A stretch of DNA of 64,000 bases, from NCBI RefSeq assembly GCF_010015445.1, contig NC_053126.1, forward strand, positions 12,706,669-12,770,668, given 5' to 3'. The translations under genes were made by a program, and so were the position numbers. Below the pieces are notes generated by a model that saw only the letters and a program-made list of their open reading frames with translations, was not told where the DNA came from and searched no databases. Numbering within the stretch: position 1 is the first letter of the stretch; each line of letters starts with the position of its first letter. Source of the DNA: Perca fluviatilis (lineage: Eukaryota > Chordata > Actinopteri > Perciformes > Percidae). Below are positions 1 to 13,219 of the stretch, in pieces.

Positions 1-128
1 GAAATCCAGACCACCAATTTCCTGGAGCTTTATGCCCTCGTCTGAGCACATGCAGTGCAGATCTGAAGTAGATGGGGAGAGGAAAAAGAGGGGTGGAAGA
101 AAAACAGAGGGAAAACTGGAAAGCTCAC

Positions 129-806
129 CGTTCCCCTAAGTAGTCCCCGATGACTGTTTTGTTGAGCCCCTCGCCTTTGTAGAGGAACTGTGCGATATCC
201 TCTGGGGTGTTCTGGAGAAGATCGTTCTCAAGAAGAAACTGGATCCCCTGTTTAAAAAAAAAAGTGCACTTTTACACTTCAGTTACCTGTTTTGGGCTGT
301 TTTAATAGCCCTGATAGATGGCTTGGAGATATTTTAAAATGTAATTCAAGATGCTCAATCTAATCATGTGATATTGATTCTGAACAATCGGTTTAGGACT
401 AGGCCTGACCTTTTTAGGGTCCATGTTGAATTTCTTCCTCCCCATGGCGATCTGTTTGTTTCTTTGTGTGGTTTTGCTGCAATAAAAAAAAATGAGACAC
501 ATCCATCACGTAAAGGGTGTGGTGTTGTCCCCAGGCTGCATGCTGTGTTTGTTCAGTAGGTAAGTATGGGATGGGTCCATCCAGGATGTAACATGACTTT
601 GTTTATTTACTACTCCGTTACAGTGTGTATATAAGCACTTGTACATAAACAGTTTTATCCATCCTGCAGCCATTTGGATGTCACTCTTCCTGAAAACATT
701 TTGCATGTGGTCCAAATGGAAATCTCCACCTTTGTATGTATCTGTGAATGATCCCTATGCTTCCTGTGTGCCCAAAATAGCCCGAGCCCCTTTGCCAGCT
801 GCACCT

Positions 807-861
<55 letters not shown>

Positions 862-2190
862 CCTCACTTCACCTCATCTACCAATCGAATGAAAGGCTCT
901 AAATACAGACTGTTTGGCTAATGTTGAGTCAAGGGACTGTCCCGCTTCACTCCTCAAACAAAGGGAGATTAACACACATATACACACACACACCGACAGG
1001 TGTGAGGCTCATGGAAGGAGCGACAACATTGCTCAATGGCTTTGAAAAGCAGAGGAGGCAAAAAGAAAGAATGAACTAGTCCTGAAACGATTAGTCAATG
1101 AATCAAATAGTCAACTGATACATCAAAATAGAAGGATGGGCTCATTTTCTCTGTGTTTTTTTTATCACTGTACATTTATTTTCTTTGGGTTTGTCAGACA
1201 AAATAAGCAATGTGAAGCCATCAAAATGGCAAACATTTGCTGGTACCAGCTTTCTAAATGTCAATATTTTCTGCTTTACTCTGTTTTGTATAATTTTAAA
1301 CTGAACATATTTCATGTTGGACTGTTTGTTGGACACAACGAGAAATCTGAATATGTAATCTTGGGCTCTGGGAATAAACAGCAGATTGATAATAAAAACA
1401 ATCATTACTTGCAGCCCTTAAACAATTATTTTAATTAGTGAAGAAAAAAAAACTCACCTCTCCCCTACACAGGTTAGCTGCTCAATCTCAGTCATTACCT
1501 CTGCAATCTCAAACTTCAGCCGCTGCAGAGAAGAAAACAGAAAAATTACTTATTTACTTATTCCATAAACTAGAACTTGAGTTTTATTTATTCAAAATTA
1601 ATTTAAAAAACAGAAAGGGTAGGACAACATAGATCCAGCTGTAGTTCTCAATGAACAAGTAAATACTGTCAAAGAGGTTCCTAATTTGATAGGTACATAA
1701 TATTTAATAGCAAAGGGCATTCTTCTTTTAGGGTTCCCTTATAGTTGGGGATGTGTGATATAGTTAAAACTATGGGTTAAAATAAATATTACACAATCTT
1801 AATAAAATCCTAACAGGGCATGTCTGCCCTTATTAGTGGACAGTTGGGAGGCGAAATGAAGTGCTCGATAGGATTACTTTTCTGATATATAGACAAAATC
1901 ACACATTACATATACAAACTATTGTTCAATGCCAATATGTAACTTTGTTCAGCACTACATCAGAAGAGTCTTCAGACTCAGTAATGAATAAATACTTCAA
2001 TAACTCATTTTATTAGTTTCCAATTTGATCATAATGCTCAGCCCTACTTACGAAAACTTTCTGCTGCTTGAGCAAATAAAAAAAGTCATCATTAGGCCGT
2101 TACTCACTTCAATATCATCCAGAAGCTCTTTTTTCCTGCGTCGTATGTTCGACAGCTCATCTCTTTCCTCCAAAGACAGGTCCTCAGGTA
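129..2190 (-). CDS. cyth3: Cytohesin-3 (GRP1/ARNO3), partial: internal coding exons 2-5
   Basis: ARF guanine-nucleotide exchange factor that is recruited to PIP3-containing membranes. Four minus-strand exons read in frame: 2190-2108 ([20 protein letters not shown], start of the coiled coil), 1522-1458 ([17 protein letters not shown]), 476-410 ([20 protein letters not shown]) and 247-129 ([20 protein letters not shown], then [19 protein letters not shown], the start of the Sec7 domain). All junctions are GT-AG and the phases agree: the V codon is split G|TA at the start of exon 2, and an S codon is split between exons 3 and 4. The PEDLSLEER and [13 protein letters not shown] stretches match CYTH3 better than CYTH1, 2 or 4. 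The rest of Sec7 and the PH domain lie off the left edge. Exon 1 with the start codon must lie above 2190 but was not recognised. Rac1 further along the window supports the assignment, because CYTH3 and RAC1 are also close in human. Confidence 0.93.
809..860. repeat. (CA)n microsatellite, about 26 units
   Basis: Pure CA dinucleotide run in the cyth3 intron between exons 3 and 4. It creates spurious Thr-His and Cys-Val reading frames. Confidence 0.98.
1077..1420. mobile_element. Degenerate hAT-like MITE
   Basis: The left end (TAGTCCTGAAACGATTAGTC) and the right end (ATTACTTGCAGCCCTTA) are imperfect inverted copies of the teleost 'TAGxGCTGCAAC' termini. No clear target-site duplication is left. 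It lies in a cyth3 intron. Confidence 0.5.
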
Positions 2191-3394
2191 CTGAAAATAC
2201 AGGGAGAGGGGAAAATGAAAGAGCATATGTGAGCAAGAGAGGGAGGGGCAGGTTTATGAGGATGGATTAAATTAATTCACCTTCCGACCAGCCAGTCAGA
2301 GTCACAGGGATTAAGCCGGGCATACCTGTTCAATGATCCATCCTAGAGACATTACTCATGTTCATACACTCTCAAATATGTTTGTAAAATGTGAACTCAG
2401 TACATTCATTCTTTACTATTTACCATTTAGGTCTTTGGTCTGTGCATATTTTGCCCACTGTAGGTTGACTTCACCCGCTCATCCAATCACCAAACATAGC
2501 AGTAAAAAGAATCTATTGTTGAACTCCTCTATTATTGAACTCTTGAACTATCCTCTTTGGAGTAAGGACATACTACCTTTCAATACTGTGATTGGAGCAG
2601 GGTTTGGAAAAACATTAAACTGTCTTTGAGAAACTAATGTTTCTACTGGGACAGATTATCACATTGTTTGGGAATGCTTTCTCTTTGGAAATTAGTAAGC
2701 ATGATTATATCATATATATTATAGGTAAGAATTTTCCTAAATTATAAATTATTTGCTTAATCTATCATCTCACAAGTCTGGCAAAGACAATGACAGCTTT
2801 CTGTTCACTGGACAAGGCCTCATATGTCATCTCAAAGACATTGGTTACTTTCATGGTCAGACATTATTTACAATACAATTTACAACAACAAAGGGCTGCC
2901 AGAAACCATAGGGCGAAGGCATTTGGGACAGGCGGAAAACAAGTTGTGAACACAACATTAAGATATTATCACCTTTTAAGATGATATGGGGAATTTAACA
3001 GTTGCATATTTACACATCCAGCAGTTACAGAGCTACCTGGTGAATGTAAGTCCAATATTCACTCTTTTTTAACTCTGTTTTTGGTCTCCACCAACTCCTG
3101 TAAATACTATTGTGCAGCCATATTGTTGTCTTCTGTCTTCATGTGTATTGTGTTTGTTTATATCTCATTTATTTATTTATAAATTAATTTAAAAAGTGCC
3201 ATTTCCCACCTTTTTACAGCACCTTTACAGTACAGTTTTATGCATTTATAATATACTGTATAGCAGGTGTTAGAAGTACTGTAGGCACATATGAGGAAAA
3301 AGTTTCTCATGAGAATTTTAATTCCAAACCAAATTAAAACCACAGAAACATCCGTGTTGGAAAGCAGATCACTTCCACAAATAACATCCTGTGC

Positions 3395-3396
<2 letters not shown>

Positions 3397-3475
<79 letters not shown>
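3397..3475. repeat. (CA)n microsatellite, about 39 units
   Basis: Uninterrupted CA run. Confidence 0.98.
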
Positions 3476-3476
<1 letters not shown>

Positions 3477-3891
3477 ACTGAGCATCTGGTGAGTCCTGCC
3501 CCCTCAAATATTGGCTTACAGATAGTCGACTCTCGTCGGGCCCTTATTTGGGGTAATTAACACTGCAGAGAGAGAGCGGCACATCACGCAACATGCATGT
3601 TTTACAGCATGAGCACACAAACACTGTATACACAGGTGAGTACACAATATACACACCATGCATACAGAATTTAGACTTCACACACATTACATGTATTTTA
3701 TTCTACACTGTGGGTCCCCAGGAGCCACCTCCTTATCTTTCATTTAACCGTGCCACATCAACCTCTCCCCTTATCCCTCAGGAGGACCTCCCCCAACACA
3801 TCAGAAAAGAGCAATGCATCTGAGAGCAGGCTGACAGGAATTAGGTCATTTTCACATGGAGCTATACCAGATTGTGCTTCTCCTACGCTGT

Positions 3892-3938
3892 TTCTCTCTC
3901 TCTCTCACACACACACTCACACACACACACACACACAC
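3892..3938. repeat. (TC)n(CA)n compound microsatellite
   Basis: A short TC run passes directly into an interrupted CA run. Confidence 0.9.
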
Positions 3939-4931
3939 TCCCCCTCTATCTTTCTCTTTGTCCGCCTCCACCCCCGTGCTTGAAGTGGGGGTGAGAGCAC
4001 ATTCAAATCCCCCAACGAATCATACCGCTAAGCAGCTTTGCAATTCAGACGCCCCCCTTCCAATGTTTCCCCTCTGACTGTAAATAATAGAAAAAGAAAG
4101 TAAAGTTATTTCCTCTCGTCTTATCTATCTACTGCATCTCTCTCACACCCTTTAAATCATTCCATCCCCTCAGTCTTGCTCTGTAAAACAAAGTGACTAT
4201 GGACTATTAGGTTATTATGTTCTGAGGGCTCGGAGCTCATGTTATCACAGACGAGCAGCCAGACAAGAGAGCTGGGATCCAGATGGCTGTGTGATCACTT
4301 CTCTCTCCCACAATGATGCTCACACAGTATCTTCCAACTTCTACAAGATGAAACAAAAGAAGAAAGGCAGAGGAGAGAGAAAGAGAACTAATTTTTAAAA
4401 GACATATGAAACTTAAAAAGATGCTAATGGAGTATACATACCATGTCTACCAAGCATTGTACAGCTGAATGATAACTCACCCTAATTGGTCAAGATATAC
4501 AGTATATAAAAAAAGGTTATTTTACTGGCTTCATTGCAATAAAGAAAAGTCCTTTGTGATAGAAATGTTGATTGTAAATGTCCTTAATGGCAGTAAGACA
4601 GCTGATGCTGATTTAATGGAATCCTATATTTATTGTAAACTGTAAGACTGAAATTGTTAAGTATAGACTGTCAAGTAAATTTTTGTCAAGTGGCAATAAA
4701 AGTGGGAGGGAGGTTGTTGGGGACTGTGTGGGTGGATGAATTGGTTCTCTGTAAAGGATTTTGTTTTCCCTTTAGTTATTTTTATTTTTTTGCAACAAAT
4801 TGTGCAATGGAGCGGCATGAAGCAAATGTTTCAACTTCAGCAAAAAAGTACGAGTATCCTGTAGCGTTACAGATCTACTTCATAAACATCCAGAGACAAG
4901 ATGAAAAAGTTTTTTGACTGATACAGTTTCA

Positions 4932-4995
4932 ACCTGAGAGAAGTTTTCGACCTGAGAGAAGTTTTCGACCTGAGAGAAGTTTTCGACCTGAGAGA
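4932..4995. repeat. 18-bp tandem repeat, about 3.5 copies
   Basis: Unit ACCTGAGAGAAGTTTTCG is repeated at 4932, 4950 and 4968, with a partial copy from 4986. The copies are identical, so the duplication is recent. Confidence 0.93.
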
Positions 4996-7900
4996 CAGTA
5001 GCTGACAAAAACAATCTCACTACGAGGTCCATTTGGAATCTGTTTTGGAGCTTTCAATCATATCACACGATATTCCTCAGCAGATGGAGTTTGCCCATTT
5101 TTGGAAACTTAGCATCTTAACACAAATGTCTAATAGATTTCTGTTGGCTTTGCTCGTTTTTTGGTTGTCCATGCAACATAAGATTGTAATAATGGACCCC
5201 CAGTGAACGGTCTGTGGGGTTGAAGAGGATAAAAAGAGAGAAAAGTTTTAAAGCAAAAGGATGCTCTCAATGCCAAACAGCAAAGAAAGGGAGAAACTCA
5301 AGAGTGATGTATGAACAGATAACAGCACACCAGACATCTTCACACTCTCTGCCTCCGTTAACTTGTTTCTTTGCCTTCATTTAAACTGCCTTATAAAGAA
5401 GTAATTGTGGAGCAAAGAGACCCTGCAGGCAACCTACGTCTATAATGTGCAAAAAGAACTCCTCCATCCCTCCTACTCTGGCTGGAATGGGACAAATTGT
5501 CTGAGGAGACTGAATTTGTTTGGGGTAACAATTCCCCCGCTGTGTGTATTTCATAGCATGAGGAAAATGCAGAGTAATCTGATATCATTGTGAGGACAAC
5601 TACTACTGTACAGCCGAGACTGGACATATGATGCATTATGCATGAAAGTCTAGGAATCTGTGAGTGTGTGTTTATGTGTGCATATTCCCATAGAGAGCAG
5701 CCCTCCTGATGAAAAAAATCCATATTAGGTTATATATAAACACTCCATGCTTAACCCCAAGCACGGCCACATAGATTACCAATGCAACACCACTCAGCCT
5801 TTGCATATTATAATTTAGGGGGCTGCTGTTCCAGTTACAATCAATACATCATCATAATAGTTCAAACTTGCATGCTTAGCCCCCCCCCCCCCACACACAC
5901 ACACACACCATTGCTCTTAAGGCATGCATGGATGAGTAACTGCCACTGTGCTCAAGTTTTCGCCGACAGACACGAGGTCCAGAATGTTTTAAAGGAAAGG
6001 TCATTGAGGTTGTAACTTCCTCTTTCAAATCTCACAATCACTTTTAGCTCTATTCTCCTGGTCAACCATAACCAGCCGGGTCAAAACCACCTCCTGGGGT
6101 TAGAGGAAAGGTCAGAAGCCAAGTTCAGCAAGGCTCAATGTGCAGCTAAGGCAGCTAAGGTTGCTCACAGCATGTTATAAAATAGCTAATTATTAACTTT
6201 TTTCTTTAAAAAAAAAAAAAAAACGTGCCCAGAAGCCTACAGTTTGTTTGGCTGCACTGTAAACAGAGACATGAGTTACCAGTAGTCGAAAAACACAGCT
6301 TCTGATCAACCAGGACTGAAATCTGAATTATCAAAGTATTAAAATGCAAACATTTTCACAAAGTAGGAAAAGTTGATCAAGTTTTAGTCTTACAGAATCC
6401 AGGTCATTGTCGGTTAAGATTACAGTTGGTATATTATTAGTGGTAGAATCTCATGACTCCATTATATCTGTCTGAAACTTGCCCATGCTCTAGACAGTCA
6501 TAGGGTTAATAAAAAGGAAAACGCATCACATGCAAATTATTCATGCCACCAATAACAGAAGCTGTTCCAGCTCAATGACGTTCTTTGTTGGAGACACTGA
6601 TCACTGTCTCAGTTACTGTACATAAACACAACTATTAATACTTTATACTTTAGCATGGTGTCAGCAGAAGTGCTGCTCCACATGTAGGACCAGCTGCCTG
6701 ATCTGTGGATGAAACTTTAGACCTCAATCAACTGAAAACTACTCAGGCTCTTGAATAAAACATTACTGCCGGGTTCCTCACTCCAGTCCACAGTCCAGAC
6801 AGGAAGACCTCAGTTGATAAAGTTTACTGTCTAATGCTTCTGGAGATAATGGAGAGATTGGGATCTGATTCACGTGACCGACGGGCCTTTATTGATGACT
6901 AAACGCCTTTGACAGTCAAGCCTTTCCAATATCCTTGGCATCAAGGTCAGTGGAGAGGATGGTTTTGCATGCTGATACCCCAGTTGTATTGGGTTATGTT
7001 TGCTGAATGCTCAACTTGGAGAGTCATAAAACTATGTCAACGTGGGTTCCAATAATGTTTCATTCAAATAATATGCCCAATTCTCAAAAATGTTGACGGA
7101 TATAAGAAAGCATGCATTCATTTGTGCAATTCTACTTTGAAAGCAAAGTAAAATAGGTCTGTTTTGCAGCTATGTTGCGCTTTTATTTATATCTCAGACA
7201 AGATTGCATCAGCCGCAACATGTAAAAGATATACTACTCTTGTCTGTCCAACAGCCAGATTGTTAATAGTTTTCATTTATTCAGGATCTGTAGCTAATTA
7301 GCCAAAATTTACAACCACCAGTAAAGTCTTTTTAACCTTTAGAGGCCGTCAATCGAACTAAAACTCATCAACTCCTTTGCTAAACACTTAACCAAACCTG
7401 TATTGTCCTTTTGAGAGTGATAATCCCCGCCAAAGTAAAATGCTTCCTGATTTTCACTAGGCTTGATGTGTAACAATGGAGGGGATTTCTGCCGTGATTA
7501 TGGCTGCTGGGCCGGTCTTCTCGTAACAATAGCAACCCCGTAAGCATGACGAGGGCAGACGCTGCCCTTCCCACCGCAGGCTAATTAGAGAGCACTTACA
7601 TGAGTTCACAGCACAAGATTATGGTGTGGTTGTTGCATATTTTTGCAACCCAGCTGAGTTAAGAGTGATGTAAAAGAGCTGGGTAAGTGTGTTAGAGTCG
7701 GTGACACACTGACAAACAAAACTCCAAAGGGCTCATGTTCACATTTGCAGGTAAATAAGACACCTATATCTGACACAACATAACACTTTCACAAGACGAA
7801 TCCTTCGTTTTTATTTCCTGCATAAAATACATACCACATCGCCTTTTCCTCTCTCCAGTTGCCATGATGACTGACATGCCATCAGCAGAGGTGTCTGTGT

Positions 7901-8067
7901 CCTTATGATGGTCAGTACCGTAAGTGTCAGTACTGTAGCTGCCTGTTGTAAGAGCTTTTAGCAGCTTGTTTCCAGCTCGTGTACTCTTGCAATCGTGGCT
8001 GGTAGGTGTGTAGTAATTGTTTTCCCCTCTCAACGTTACTCCTACTCACAGCTCTCAAGCATGCAGA

Positions 8068-8208
<141 letters not shown>

Positions 8209-8223
8209 TAAAAAAAGGGGGCG

Positions 8224-8298
8224 GTTTTTGTTTCTTGACAGATGACAGTAATGGTATGAACGTTTTTGCTTCTTGACAGATGACAGTAATGGTATGAA
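8224..8298. repeat. 38-bp direct duplication, two copies
   Basis: Copies begin at 8224 and 8262. Both contain TTCTTGACAGATGACAGTAA and differ mainly at one base (GTTTTTGT versus GTTTTTGC). It sits just after the long AC array. Confidence 0.9.
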
Positions 8299-9762
8299 AA
8301 TAGCCCACATTCCTCCTTCTGCAACCGCCCAGCCTGGTCCAACCAGCTCTCCATACACCTCCTCTAGTCTCATTTTATCAACTTCTGCATTTTTTTCAAC
8401 TCTTACACTTTGTTCTTCTGCTTCAACTCACTTTGTTTTTCTTCAGACACACACAGAGCGGAAAATCACCTGAAGATCACTTACCCATCATTAGCCCTAA
8501 AACTACCAAAAGACCCATCTTTGCTTCACAAAGGCTTCTGGCTATTTTTTACGCTGATGATGGGGTTTTTGCCTTCATTTCACATCAGATCAGCAGTAAG
8601 TAATGTAATGTAATGTAATGTAGTGTATGTGCACTTTTGTCACACACTGCCCCCAGAAAGGCCTAACAATTTTTGTTGGCCTAAAGAAGTTACAGAATGT
8701 TCTCTAAGTCTTCAGCAGTCACTTGTTGTCAGTTCTCATCAAGAGACATCCACAGCGTTCCCTTTATGAAAATTAGATTACAACGAAAAATCAGAGGTTA
8801 CATCAAACACAACACAGCCGTTTGATTCTTCAAAGCCTCAAACACCCTATAACACAATCCCTTGAAGAACCCACTAGTCACAGTCACTTATTCATGAACA
8901 AGTACTGCGTTTGCCAAATTTCACTTTGAAAGAAACGCTTCCCCTTGCCTTTGAATTTGAAAAACAGCTTCTGATTGGTTTATTTTTGGGCCATCATATG
9001 TCAGAATCCTCAGACAAAGTGGTTTTGGCAGCAGGATTCCTTGATCTTTATCTTTGCCTAATTACGAGCTTGACTGCGAGTCTTTCATTATGATTGTTGA
9101 TCTTACCACACACGTCATTTCCTCTACAGCAAAGTACTGCCTCATTCTTACTAAATGCTTATTTTTTCTTACACAGCTTTGCATGTTTTTCAAATGATAA
9201 ACGATCAGCCCATCTGTCTGTCTGTCTTTCAGCCATCCATCAACTGTAGAAACTGAGACCTTTTCTTATCTCATCACCTAGTCTACATCCTGCTACGTTT
9301 TTTGCTTTTTTCCCAAAGGAAGAGCAGAGAAATTTTGAAAAGAAGATGGTGATCTTGGCAGCCTGCCATTCAAACGATACAGGATCTGTTGGTTGACAGT
9401 GATAAAACCTTATTGCTTGGTTTTGTCTCTTGATCTTGTTGTACATAATGTCCTTCAATCTCACACTCTGTCTAGACAAGAGCTTTCCTAATTGACCAAT
9501 GATTCAGCCACACAATACTAAACCTGTATATGTGGGGCCAAACTAAGCCCTGAAGAATTTTCTGTCAGATCTGTTGAGATGACAGCAATGCTCCCTATTT
9601 CTTTAATAATATCAGCTCTGCACACAATGTCACCTTCCCCTACCAGCATGCACGACTGATCACAAGACTCACCACTCGCCTTGTCGTTTACAACAGTGGT
9701 TCCCAAACTATAATCCAATAATATAATATATATTTTTCTAAAATTACTTTTACCTTTGATGC

Positions 9763-10254
9763 TTAAAGGTCCCATGACATGGGGCTTTTTGGATGTTTTT
9801 ATATAGGCCTCAGTGGTCCCCTAATACTGTATCTGAAGTCTTTTTTCCCAAAATTCAGCCTTGGTGCAGAATTACAGCCACTAGAGCCAGTCCCACAATG
9901 AGCTTTCCTTAGGATGTGCCATTTCTGTGTCTGTAGCTGTTGAGAAGGAGAGGGGGGGCAAGGTGGAGGTTGGGGGTGTGGCCTTGACCAACTGCCACTT
10001 TGCTTGTTTGAAACCCATGATGTCTCTCTCTCATGGGTGGGCCAAATTCTCTGGGCAGGCAAAGCAGAGAAAGGGTAGATTCCAGATCGGCCCATCTGAG
10101 CTTTCATTTTCTCAAAGGCAGAGCAGGATACCCAGGGCTCGGTTTACACCTATCGCCATTTCTAGCCACTGGGGGACCATAGGCAGGCTGGGGGAACACA
10201 TATTAATGTTAAAAAACCTCATAAAGTGACATTTTCATGCCATGGGACCTTTAA
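9763..10254. mobile_element. MITE with 'TTAAAGGTCCCATG' inverted ends
   Basis: The left end TTAAAGGTCCCATGACATGG is mirrored at the right by CATGCCATGGGACCTTTAA. The interior has no transposase. The sequence TTTGATGC abuts the left end and recurs about 9 bases past the right end, so a possible target-site duplication does not fit exactly. It resembles a high-copy perciform element (family recognition from memory). Confidence 0.8.
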
Positions 10255-11428
10255 AGTATGTTTTGATGCTTATACTTTTGTACTTTTACTAAACATTTTA
10301 ATGCAGGACTTTTACTTAACTACTACTTAATATATGGGGTGAGTAAACGAGGTTACTCAGCTGTGAGATGGTTTACTCTGTCAAGACATACAAGTCCTCC
10401 AGAAACTCTTAGCACAGCCTCAGTAAGGACCCCAACAGTCCTGTGACTCACTCAGGAAATAACTGTAGTGTCTCACCTGCCTACAGTCTGGTATGGAGAC
10501 CCTGACACACAGAACTTGAAGACAGAGAAATAAAGACTACAGAGGAGGCAGCAACACAGGCTGTTTATATTGGGTTTAGGCCTTAAGTCTGGGAAAGAGT
10601 AGAGCAGAGCTAGACGACAGACAGAGAGAGAGGCGAGAGACGATCCAGCTGCCAAGTAGGACTCCACTTTCAAGACAGCAGGAAGGAGAGGAGGCGGATG
10701 AGGAGGAGAAGAGAGAGTTCATGACAGCATTAAAACCTGAGCCAGGATTCCTTTATAACCGAAATATGTGGGCGGTTCAGGTCAGACCATCACTCTTTCC
10801 CAGGTTCTGTGTAAAGGGGTTTTCCAGATTACGAGCCTCTGTAGCCTTTCATCTTAAATCTCACAAGTTGAACACTGATTAGAAGTAAACATCAGCTGAT
10901 TCTTGCATCATCTCTACAGAGGAGCAGACTTTGTTTTTCCTAGAGGAGTAGATGAAAGTAAGTGAAAAACATCAGTGATGACCTTGTTGGCAGAGCCATT
11001 TGTGGTATTAATAGTAAAATTCTCTTATAAAATAAATACTACTGTTGTGGGAAGTGTTTAGGGTGGATGGTGGGGATACAAAGCACAGTACTTTGACAAT
11101 AGTCATCAGGTTTCAAATTCAGCATCCCAAAACACTCTGATTAAGGTTAAGAAAAGATGATAGTTTTGCTTAAATATGTCCTGTGTCCCCTAGGTACAAA
11201 TCCATTTACAAGGGGATTAATGATGGTCATGTTCCCCTGGTCACATTTCATTATCAAGAGACAATGACAAAAACACTACAAAGCCTTTTCAAGGTTGGCT
11301 GTAATGCATGTGCTCACTGTATGACAGAAATTTAGCATGACAGAGGTCAACAAAGAGATTAAATACATGTGTAAAGGAACCTGTGCCTGATAGCCACTGT
11401 AAATCACCCTTTGAGATACCCTCAGGCC

Positions 11429-11430
<2 letters not shown>

Positions 11431-11511
<81 letters not shown>

Positions 11512-11525
11512 GTATATGTGTGTGT
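11431..11525. repeat. (GT)n microsatellite with TATATG interruptions
   Basis: A GT run of about 35 units followed by two TATATGTGTG variants. Confidence 0.97.
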
Positions 11526-11636
11526 CACATTGGTCATGTCCCACTCAAGCCAGTCCAGGTTATCAATCACACACAATCATCATCTTTTGAAGCACTGACA
11601 TTGACGCATCATGAGTTTTGAGACAAGAAGAGAAAG

Positions 11637-11640
<4 letters not shown>

Positions 11641-11725
<85 letters not shown>
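11641..11725. repeat. Compound (TG)n(CGTG)n microsatellite
   Basis: A TG run to about 11688 changes into about nine copies of the tetranucleotide CGTG. Confidence 0.97.
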
Positions 11726-12121
11726 AGGGTGTGTGTTTATAGCAATAGGGGATGGATGACAACACTTCAAGTGGTCGAGCTGTTGTCCCTGTAGAAAGAC
11801 CTGGTTATCAATGCCGTTGCAGACAATTCTGGAGCCTGCCGCCCTGACCTGCTCTATCGACGCCATTCATTTTATATTTCACAGTCCTTACTAAAGCAAC
11901 AATAGCTGTCCTACCTCCGAAAACAATTTAACAATTCAAGGGTCAGGGCGAAGGAAAAGAGCCTAAAAATACTGAGGAGTAAGGAGAAGAAAATCCTGGT
12001 GACACAACAGACTATAAATCACTTGACAGAATAGAAAAACAGAATGGAGGATATCTCTTTTTCTGCACTTCTTTTCCTTTCAGGGCAGCTTTTCTGTTAT
12101 GATTGAATCCTGTTAATATAC

Positions 12122-12123
<2 letters not shown>

Positions 12124-12200
<77 letters not shown>

Positions 12201-12220
12201 GTGTGTGTGTGTGTGTGTGT
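12124..12220. repeat. Interrupted (GT)n array
   Basis: GT arrays separated by a run of eight T and by a TT. About 160 bp further on lies a long CA array of opposite sense (12381-12476). Confidence 0.97.
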
Positions 12221-12379
12221 CTGTGACAACAGTGGTGACAGAGAGCGGCCTGAGCCCATGACCTATAATCCACTAACTGTCATCCATATCCCTCTCCACT
12301 TGATCTCCTCTATTTATCTCAGCATGGAGAGGGCTCGCAGCCCACACTAATCCTCTGTGTGCACACCATATGAAGAGAT

Positions 12380-12380
<1 letters not shown>

Positions 12381-12476
<96 letters not shown>
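12381..12476. repeat. (CA)n microsatellite, about 48 units
   Basis: A pure CA run, complementary in orientation to the GT array ending at 12220. Confidence 0.98.
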
Positions 12477-12478
<2 letters not shown>

Positions 12479-13148
12479 AACACACATACCTCCACAAGTG
12501 AAACAGTGGAAGGAGAGAAGCATGAGGTATACACAGCTGGGCTGAGCCTTGCACCACTAACCTACTTTGAGAATCCGAACGCAGCATCCGCTTCCCTATC
12601 AGTATCTCTTTGAAACTGTGCCACTGCAGCACGCCTCCATCTCTTCCATTTCTCTCACCTAAACATATACAAACCAACAAACACACATACGTGTGTATAT
12701 ACACACTGACAGGTTGCTCAAGAGCCTCATGTGTCACATGGTCATCCTGCTGTGCTCTTTGTAGCCTTTCCCGGTGACAAACAGAACACCGCTGCCACTC
12801 TGAATAGCACAGAGCCAATGATGGGGAAAAGGAAAGACTACGACTGCAACAACCTCAGCATTCTTTACAGCACCAACGGCACAGTCACAGCTCATCCTCT
12901 CTCCCTATTAAAGAAGAATGAATTTTGCATGATGCAGCAGCATCTTACAGCAAAAAATGGAGTGGGGTAGTTGGTGGAAACATGCCCATTTTGCAAAAAA
13001 CAAACAAAAGAAAACTAGCAAAGACTGAAGATGTGCTGTATTAGTTTACTGTCACATTGACCCCCATGAGTAAGTCCAAGTGTTACAAATCCATTCTTAC
13101 ATGCAGGAGTATTGGAGTATCCCCAGGGATTGAGACAAGAGGGCTGTG

Positions 13149-13165
13149 TGCGCGCGCACACACAC

Positions 13166-13211
<46 letters not shown>

Positions 13212-13219
13212 AACACACT
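13149..13219. repeat. (CG)(CA)n imperfect microsatellite
   Basis: CGCGCG passes into CA repeats broken by AACAC and AAACAC variants. Confidence 0.95.

Noticed and set aside
4932..4995. CRISPR-like regular repeat
   Set aside because: Units are directly adjacent with no spacers, and the genome is vertebrate.
12273..12818. A 181-residue minus-strand frame next to the CA array
   Set aside because: The part outside the array shows no recognisable domain, and the length comes from the repeat.
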